Below the pieces are notes generated by a model. That model saw only the letters and a list, made by a program, of their open reading frames with translations. It was not told the DNA's origin and made no database searches. The translations under genes and the position numbers were made by a program. From the NCBI GenBank assembly GCA_002298665.1, contig DBKW01000007.1, positions 1 through 12,180 of the forward strand: a stretch of 12,180 nt of DNA, read 5' to 3'. The stretch comes from Verrucomicrobia bacterium UBA740 (GTDB taxonomy: Bacteria; Verrucomicrobiota; Kiritimatiellia; RFP12; UBA1067). Shown here one piece after another: positions 1 through 6,100 of the stretch. How positions within the stretch are numbered: the stretch's first letter is position 1; each line of letters starts with the position of its first letter.

Positions 1-136
1 GGACTGCGGCCCCTACCAATGGGTTGGGACGGGCCGCAGGGACTGCGGCCCCTACCAATGGGCTGGGACGGGTCGCAGGGACTGCGGCCCCTACCAATGG
101 GCTGGGACGGGTCGCAGGGACTGCGGTCCCTACCCA
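1..136. repeat. 39-bp tandem repeat, about 3.5 copies
   Basis: Three full 39-bp units lie at 1-39, 40-78 and 79-117, and a decayed partial unit at 118-136. Units 2 and 3 are identical and unit 1 differs from them at two positions. Each unit begins GGACTGCGGCCCC and ends with GGGCCGCAG or GGGTCGCAG, so the junction of two units forms a hairpin with 9-bp arms around the loop GGA. The first base of the window already lies in a unit, so the array probably extends to the left. The 39-bp period would keep a reading frame, and an open frame does run through it. However, the predicted peptide is low-complexity and there is no ribosome site, so I treat it as non-coding. Related hairpins occur near 12037-12148. 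Confidence 0.9.
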
Positions 137-210
137 TATTCGGCGCGGTTTCGGACGGGACCGCGGCGGATTGCTTTTCTCTTTTATCCTCTTCTCAACA
201 AAGAAGTCTT

Positions 211-235
211 GCAGGAACGCCTGGGGTGTTCGTGC
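211..235 (+). other. Imperfect stem-loop in the leader of the PEP-CTERM gene
   Basis: The stretch between the tandem repeat and the first gene (137-284) has no convincing -35/-10 pair. It holds an imperfect hairpin: GAACGCC at 215-221 and GGTGTTC at 225-231 pair around a TGG loop with one G-U pair. GCA and TGC then continue the stem outside one mismatch. It sits about 50 bases before the start codon and is not followed by a T-run, so it is not an obvious terminator. It matches no riboswitch or RNA family I recognise, and chance folding is possible. Confidence 0.25.
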
Positions 236-284
236 GGGAAACTCAAGTAAATCCCCAAAAACAACAAAAAGGAAACAAGAAACA

Positions 285-839
285 ATGAACATGAAATCAA
301 TGATTGCCGCGGCCGTTGTGGTCGCGTCTACCATCGCCTCGGCCGCCACCTTCCAGTGGACTGTCAAAACAGATGCTGACGTGTCGTGGGACAAGATGTC
401 CTGCCGCATCTATTCCGAGGACAAAAAAAACTTTCTCGATGTGGATGGCCTGGCTTCAAAAAATTGGTTCGATACGGGCTCTGGCTCTCTTGTCTCCGCT
501 CCCGGTACGGACGGCAAGTTCACATTCACCAAAGATGGCACAAGCTATACCGCCGGCTATCTGCGGTTTAACTTCGCCAATGGCGACACCTATGTCGGCA
601 ACACGTCCAATACCGGTTACCAATGGGCTAATGCGGGTGGCGGTATCATCTCGTGGGATGATGTCCTGAATGCGATCAATGGCGGCAATGCGTTCAGTGT
701 AGATGTCAAAAGTTTCGTCAGCTGGACCGAAGGCAAGACGATCGGCACATTTACCATCACGCCCGAGCCGACGAGCGGGTTGATGCTGCTCCTCGGGGCG
801 GGGATGCTCGCGCTCCGGCGCAAGCGTTGCGTCGCCTAA
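285..839 (+). CDS. PEP-CTERM sorting domain protein, function of main domain unknown
   Basis: Predicted secreted protein of 184 residues. The N-terminus (MNMKSMIAAAVVVASTIASA) is a Sec signal peptide with likely cleavage near residue 21. Residues 22 to about 155 are rich in Gly, Ser, Thr, Asn and aromatics, as in an extracellular beta-structured protein, and match no family I can name. The tail is a PEP-CTERM signal: PEP at residues 160-162, a short hydrophobic run (SGLMLLLGAGMLAL) and a basic RRKR cluster. In known systems such a tail is recognised by an exosortase (EpsH/XrtA-type), which processes and exports the protein to the envelope or exopolysaccharide. No exosortase is in this window. 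The start at 285 is chosen because AAGGAA at 269-274 lies 10 bases upstream. A second in-frame ATG at 291 is possible, and the open frame further upstream runs through the repeat. The gene is clearly less GC-rich than its neighbours. Confidence 0.85.
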   Translation: MNMKSMIAAAVVVASTIASAATFQWTVKTDADVSWDKMSCRIYSEDKKNFLDVDGLASKNWFDTGSGSLVSAPGTDGKFTFTKDGTSYTAGYLRFNFANGDTYVGNTSNTGYQWANAGGGIISWDDVLNAINGGNAFSVDVKSFVSWTEGKTIGTFTITPEPTSGLMLLLGAGMLALRRKRCVA

Positions 840-873
840 AAGCGGCGGCAGTCATCCTGCAGGAGTCGGGAAG

Positions 874-906
874 TCCGTGTTTTGTGCAGATTGCACAAAA
901 CACGGA
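874..906. promoter_or_regulatory. 15-bp perfect inverted repeat, candidate operator or translation-control hairpin
   Basis: TCCGTGTTTTGTGCA (874-888) and its exact reverse complement (892-906) are separated only by GAT. The element lies 35 bases after the stop of the PEP-CTERM gene and ends 8 bases before the start codon of the next gene. Neither strand has a T-run after it, so it does not look like an intrinsic terminator. The inner core TTGTGCA/TGCACAA resembles the two-fold operators bound by LacI-type and similar dimeric repressors; this is analogy only. In RNA it would form a very stable hairpin whose 3' arm contains GGA (904-906), the only SD-like bases correctly spaced for the start at 915. 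Confidence 0.6.
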
Positions 907-918
907 ATGAGAAGATGA
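907..918 (+). other. Possible three-codon leader minigene (Met-Arg-Arg) overlapping the next start
   Basis: ATG-AGA-AGA-TGA runs from 907 to 918. Its stop codon overlaps the start codon of the 915 gene in the arrangement ATGA. AGA should be a rare codon in this GC-rich genome, and tandem AGA codons are known to slow ribosomes in other bacteria. It has no ribosome site of its own apart from GGA directly in front of it. It may be chance, or may couple or meter translation of the downstream gene together with the adjoining hairpin. Confidence 0.2.
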
Positions 919-3050
919 AACGGTGCACATGGCAAAAGGTCCCCCTCGTCTGTGGAGGGATACTTGGAATGGCGCTTTCCGTTTCCGCCGCGGAACATGT
1001 GGTGGAAGCGGGTACGAATCTCGTCTTTGACGGCGAAACCCTCCTGCAGGATGACCATAAGGCTCTCACGAACGGGACGACGACCCTCGTCGTGAAGGGC
1101 GGGGGCACGGTCACGATAAAGGAGGGAATTACGGGCTGGTCGGCGGCTTCCGGCGTCTTCGCCTGCGCCATCCGGCTGGAAGAGACGAATTCCACGCTCG
1201 TTCTCAAGAACTGGTATGCCTTCAAGACCTTGGCGGGGCGCATTTCGGGCAAAGGCGTCGTCAGATGCGATTCCGGGAACAACGGACTCGCCTGGACGAA
1301 TGCGCCGCATACGGTTCTTTCGGGCGATTTGACGGGATTTACGGGAAGTTTGGAGCTTGGCGACATGCAGCTTGCCGTCACGAAAGCGCAAAAAGTCGCT
1401 TTTTCGCGCGTATCGGGCAAGCAGAAGGACGCCTGGACGGGCGCCGGGCTGGAACTCGCGTCCGGCGTCGAGCTGAAGACAAAGGAGCTGGAGGGTGACA
1501 TTTGGGTAAGGGGTGCGGACGGGACGTCCGCTTTCGCCTTCGGGAAGGCGTCGGAAAACGCCGCGTTGCGGACCTTCGGGGCGGTTGCGCTGGAAGGGAC
1601 GGACCCGGCGGGCGTACTGCCCCGGCTGACCGTCTCGACGAATGCGGCGGGCGTTTCGGCGGTTACGCTCCGCGGCGGCAATTTCGGGCGTGTGGAAGGC
1701 GCGGCGGGGCCGGTCCGGATTGCGGGGGATACCCACCTCTACAAGCCGGCGTCCAACATGTCGTTCACGGTCGCCAATGGCGGCAAGTTGGAATACGGGA
1801 ACGCGGCGGTTCTGCGGGCGGCCGACCCGGTCCTGTGGCTGGACGCCGCACGTACGAATACGCTGCAGCAGTATGTCGTGGCGGACAAAAACGGACAATA
1901 TTCCGCCGTTTACACGAACGATTATCCGCTTGTCCGGCGCTGGAACGACCGGCGTGCGGGGCAGACGGCGCTTTACGGGCTGAATCCGTACGGCAAAGGC
2001 TATCTGTATCTGTACCCGTACCTCGTGCGGGAGGCTTGCAACGGGCAGGCGGTCCTTTCTTTCGGTAGGCAGAGTGGCACGTTGGAGAAGAAGTATGCCT
2101 TCGCGGATTCCAAGGGGCAGACGCCTGATTGGGCGTGGACTGTTTCGGAAAATCGCCGCCTGCCGTTCAATCGCGCCGTCCCGGTGAAAACGACGGTCAT
2201 GATGTACAGCAGTGCGAATGGCGGCGGGGGCACGCTGCTGGGCGGATACAAACTTGCCAATGAGGGCAATGCCAGCGATCTGAAGGAGGGTGAGACGTTC
2301 GACGATGGCGCGACCACGCTTGATTCGCTCGCGCATTTCTTCTGCCGCAACTGGGGCGGCGACCGCGTGCTGAACAGGACGGATGTGCCCGTCCGGCTGG
2401 ACGGCGCAAAGGCGGAGACCGAAGAGCAGCGGAAACTGAACGGGACTTGGCAGATTCTCACGCTCGACTCCGTCAAGGAGAATGGAGAAGGCGTTCCGGT
2501 GCGCGCGCTTGGGACGCTGACGGACGACGGGGCGAACTGCGGCGGACAGATCTACGGCGAGATTCTGCTCTTCACGAATGCGCTGACGGCCGTGCAGCGT
2601 CTGGCGGCGGAGGCGTATCTCGCGGCGAAGTGGCGGGTCCCAGGGTATGAACTGGCGTTGCGGCATGTGCAGGTGGAGGACGGCGGCGTTTTCGCCGCGG
2701 ACACGGCGTTTCTGCCCAATGGGATGGGCTTGGGCCGCGATCTCGCCTTTACGGTGGACGCGACGGGAACGGTCGTGGATGCACTTCGGCTGGGCGCGGC
2801 GGAAGTGGACGCGTACCAAGGCGGCACGGTGACCGTCGATTTCGGGACCGAGAAGCCGCAGGCGGGCGTCTACCGCTTGATTTCGGCGGGCAGGATCCAT
2901 CGCCTGGACGCGGCGAAATGGACGTTGAAGACGGAACCTTTGAACGGTCGCAAGGTGCTTCTCGCATGGGAAAAGGACGCCTCGGGGCAGGTGATGACGG
3001 GACTGAGCGTGAAAGTCGTCGCGCAAGGGTTCGCCTTGCATTTCCGCTGA
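915..3050 (+). CDS. Large secreted beta-rich protein with LamG-like domain
   Basis: Predicted exported protein of 711 residues. MKRCTWQKVPLVCGGILGMA and the following residues form a Sec signal peptide with cleavage near residue 26. Residues about 27-300 are Gly/Thr/Val-rich short strands (for example VLSGDLTGFTGSLELG), resembling the passenger beta-strand repeats of Verrucomicrobiota autotransporter-like proteins. At about residue 305 a concanavalin/LamG-like module starts with PVLWLDAARTN. It ends near residue 580 with GEILLFTNALTAVQRLAAEA and then YLAAKW, a pattern typical of LamG-like modules in surface proteins of this superphylum. The C-terminal 130 residues return to beta-strand repeats. 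There is no PEP-CTERM tail, LPXTG motif, lipobox or clear membrane anchor. A role in surface adhesion or glycan binding is inference; no catalytic motif is visible. The start at 915 gives the signal peptide. A TTG at 882 lies inside the hairpin and would add an implausible hydrophilic extension. Confidence 0.85.
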   Translation: MKRCTWQKVPLVCGGILGMALSVSAAEHVVEAGTNLVFDGETLLQDDHKALTNGTTTLVVKGGGTVTIKEGITGWSAASGVFACAIRLEETNSTLVLKNWYAFKTLAGRISGKGVVRCDSGNNGLAWTNAPHTVLSGDLTGFTGSLELGDMQLAVTKAQKVAFSRVSGKQKDAWTGAGLELASGVELKTKELEGDIWVRGADGTSAFAFGKASENAALRTFGAVALEGTDPAGVLPRLTVSTNAAGVSAVTLRGGNFGRVEGAAGPVRIAGDTHLYKPASNMSFTVANGGKLEYGNAAVLRAADPVLWLDAARTNTLQQYVVADKNGQYSAVYTNDYPLVRRWNDRRAGQTALYGLNPYGKGYLYLYPYLVREACNGQAVLSFGRQSGTLEKKYAFADSKGQTPDWAWTVSENRRLPFNRAVPVKTTVMMYSSANGGGGTLLGGYKLANEGNASDLKEGETFDDGATTLDSLAHFFCRNWGGDRVLNRTDVPVRLDGAKAETEEQRKLNGTWQILTLDSVKENGEGVPVRALGTLTDDGANCGGQIYGEILLFTNALTAVQRLAAEAYLAAKWRVPGYELALRHVQVEDGGVFAADTAFLPNGMGLGRDLAFTVDATGTVVDALRLGAAEVDAYQGGTVTVDFGTEKPQAGVYRLISAGRIHRLDAAKWTLKTEPLNGRKVLLAWEKDASGQVMTGLSVKVVAQGFALHFR

Positions 3051-3060
3051 GGCGGATTTT
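3043..3060 (+). terminator. Weak candidate terminator overlapping the stop codon
   Basis: TCCGC (3043-3047) pairs with GCGGA (3052-3056) around TGAG, followed by TTTT. The stem is only 5 bp and includes the end of the coding sequence, so any termination would be weak. Its place directly before the promoter at 3063 is what makes it worth listing. Confidence 0.25.
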
Positions 3061-3062
3061 CC

Positions 3063-3091
3063 TTGCGGAGAGAACGGATATTTGCTATACT
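3063..3091 (+). promoter_or_regulatory. Sigma70-like promoter with extended -10 for the glycoside hydrolase operon
   Basis: TTGCGG (3063-3068) and TATACT (3086-3091) are separated by 17 bases. The -10 is preceded by TG at 3083-3084, giving the extended form TGCTATACT. The -35 matches consensus only in TTG, which an extended -10 commonly offsets. Transcription would begin around 3098, leaving a leader of about 30 bases before the ATG at 3128. It is in the only gap long enough before the three-gene operon, and no other promoter is visible in the short gaps further down. Confidence 0.55.
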
Positions 3092-3127
3092 TCTAAACGG
3101 CGTGAACAAAGAAAGTTGAACACAAGC

Positions 3128-6100
3128 ATGATCGAGAAGAATCGGCGGCGGGCACGGTCCATTTGGCGGACCGTTCTCGCGCTTGGGGTTGGTTTGGGGC
3201 TGGGGCACGCCATTGCGGCCGAGCCGCTGTACGTATTCCCTCTGGACGGGACGGGCGAAGCGCTCGTGCGGCCGGGGGCCCAGCCGGAGAAGGGCATCGT
3301 CTACGGGCGCGAGACCTGGACGAAGGGCGTCTCGGGACAGGGGCTCGACGTGCGGCGGCACGCCTACGACCAGGCGACGTGCTTCGTCGCGGACGCGCTG
3401 AAGGGGTTCAATCCGCAGGCCGGCACGGTGGCGTTCTGGTTCAAGCCGCACTGGGCGGAAAACGAGCCGGGCGGTCATACGATCGTCAGCGGCTGGGAGA
3501 AAGACTGGAAGCCTTTCCGCTTCTACATGACCAAGAACCAGTGGGGCATGACGGATCTTTCGGTCGTGGCGCCCAAGCAGGTGCAGATCCTGAAGAAGGA
3601 CATCTTCAAGAAGGACGTCTGGACGCATATCGCCTTCACCTGGGACGCCAAGAACGATGAAGTCGTCCTCTACGTGGACGGCAAGCCCTTCGCCCAGCGC
3701 AAGGCACCGGGGGCGTTTTCCTGCACTAGTGCGGACGCGGTGAAGTTCGCCCTGGGCGACGGGTCGAGCGACCGGTTCAAGGCCAAGACGGGCGACGGCG
3801 TCTACGACGACGTGCGCATCTACGATACGGCGCTGCCGGCGACGGAAATCTTCCGCCTGGTGATGGACGGCAACGCGCAGGCGCTCGAGCCCGCCGCGAA
3901 GTTCCCGGGGCTCGATTTCGCCTTCGCCTGCGCGACGAACCGCCTGGCGGGCGCGGCGCCGCTGGTGGCGCTCGCGCCCGGCGAAGGGAAGAAAACGCCG
4001 CGGCTGACGCTTTCCGCCATGGGCGCGTCGGGGCGCCTGGGGCTCGTGCTCGAGACGGCGGCGGGCACGGAGACGCTCGAAAGCGCGGATACCTTCAACC
4101 TGCGCGTTCCCGTGCCGACCGCCTTCACGGTCGAAGACGGGGCGCTCGTCTGGACGCTGGCGGGCGCCGAGCAGGGGCGGATTCCGTTCGCCGGGGCGGC
4201 CGGCGATTTCGCGCAGGCTTTCGTCGCGCCCGGGGTGCGGTTCGTCCCCAAGAGCAAACTGGCGAAAAGCTCCTTCTTCGAGCGGCGCGACCGGATTGCC
4301 TGCGCGCCGGGCGAGGCGGCCCTGTGGGATCTTTCGGACGCCCAGCGGCGCACGGACGGGGTCCGCCGCGGCGTGACGCTGAACGGGTACTGGCGCGTGC
4401 AGCCGGTGGACGACTTCACGCTCGCCCCGCCGACGGGCGACTGGCGGTACGTGCGCGTGCCGGGCAGCTTCCGCTCCCCCCTGTGGCGGCTCAACGAGCT
4501 GAAGGACGGCAAAATCGCGCCGCCCGCCGACGTGGACAACTACAAGGGCAAGGGCCGCACGCACTACCGCGCCGCCTGGTACCAGCGGACGTTCGGGACG
4601 CCCGAAAACGCCGCGGGCGACCACATCTGGCTCAATTTCGAGAATCTGAACGCCGACACCGGGCGCGTCTACCTGAACGGCAAGCAGATCTGCGCCTTCC
4701 GCCAGGACGGACGCAAGTATTTCACGACGATCCCCAACGCGCGGCGGCTGGACGTCACCTCCCTGCTGACGGCGGACGGGACGCCCAACGTGCTCACGGT
4801 CTACGTCGACCGGCACTACACGGCGCTCTGGAAGGGGCAGCTTTCCATCGGCGACCACAACGAGATCGCGCTCGGGGACGTGTGGCTCGAGACGGCGCCG
4901 GGCGGGATGTTCCTCTCGACGGCCGTCGCGCTTTCCTCCTACCGCCAGAAGACGGTGACGCTGCGCGCGCGCATCGCCAACCCCGCCCGGATTAGGGGTG
5001 CCGCGCGGGTGCGCTTCGCGTTCGCGCGCGACGGACAGGTCGCCTACTCGGCCGAACGGAACGTCGTCCTGGACGGCTCCCCCGAACAGAAGGTCGTGTG
5101 GACGGAAGAATGGAAGAAGCCCGTCCTCTGGAACGTGGAGACGCCCGAGGTCTACGAGATGCGCGTCACGCTTCTCGACAGAGACCGAGCGATCGACTCC
5201 TTCCCGGCCCGCCCGTTCGGCTTCCGCGAGGCCTGGGTGGAGAACGGGGAAATCCTCCTCAACGGCGTGCCCACGCGCCTCAGGATGTGGACGAGTCCGG
5301 GGCTGACGCGCCTGCGCTACTACTACGGGACGCCCGAGACGATCGGGCAGTACGTCGCGCACATCAAGGAAATCAACTACAACGCCGTGCGCTTCGATCC
5401 GCTGGCCAAGTTTTCGCAGGTTTCCTGGCCGGAGTACCTGGCGGCGTGCGACACGATGGGGCTCTACAACCTCTTCCCCATGCCGCCCTACGAGGATGAA
5501 CCCCTCGCGCCCTACACGGAAGACGTCGCGCGCTTCCTCGACGTCTACGGCGGACATCCGTCCATCATCATGTGGTACACGGACTTCAACACGTGCAGCT
5601 ATTCGTGGAATCAGGATCCGGCGAAGCTTAACGACACGGACTACGTGCCGGCGTGGCACAAGAACGAGCGCGCGCGCGTGCGGCAGGCGGAGAAGACCAT
5701 GCGGGCGCTGGACCCGACGCGCGAGATCTTCCAGCACGCCGGCGGCAGCAGCGGCCCGATCTTCACGTCCATGAACTACCAGAGCTACGGCACCCCCCTG
5801 CAGGAACAGGAGGATTGGCCGGCGCAGTGGGCGGCGCGGCATTCCCGGCCGCTGATGGTCGTCGAGACGGCCTTCCCCTATCCGGCCCAGTTCATGCACT
5901 TCGACAACCCCAAGCTCGGCTCGCTCATCCCCGAGCACGCCGCGCGCTACTTCGGCGACGCGGTCTACGGACGCGAGACGGATCCGGTGCCCTACTACAG
6001 CGAATGGACCCAGCCCGTCGCGCGGCCCATGAACCCGAACCAACGCGCGCTCGTCGCGGCGCACCATCTGCGGGTCGTCAAGGCGTGGCGGGGCTACGGC

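Noticed and set aside
24..284. N-terminal extension of the PEP-CTERM gene into the tandem repeat
   Set aside because: It would bury the signal peptide about 87 residues inside the protein. The ATG at 285 has an SD-like AAGGAA at proper distance.
137..284. Promoter for the PEP-CTERM gene (TATCCT at 185-190)
   Set aside because: No matching -35 hexamer lies at acceptable spacing; the T-rich stretch alone is not enough.
882..914. TTG start for the LamG-like gene
   Set aside because: It lies in the hairpin arm, has no SD, and would place a charged stretch before the signal peptide.
852..3041. Minus-strand open frame opposite the LamG-like gene
   Set aside because: Arg/Pro-rich shadow translation of a gene with a convincing signal peptide and LamG-type motifs on the plus strand.
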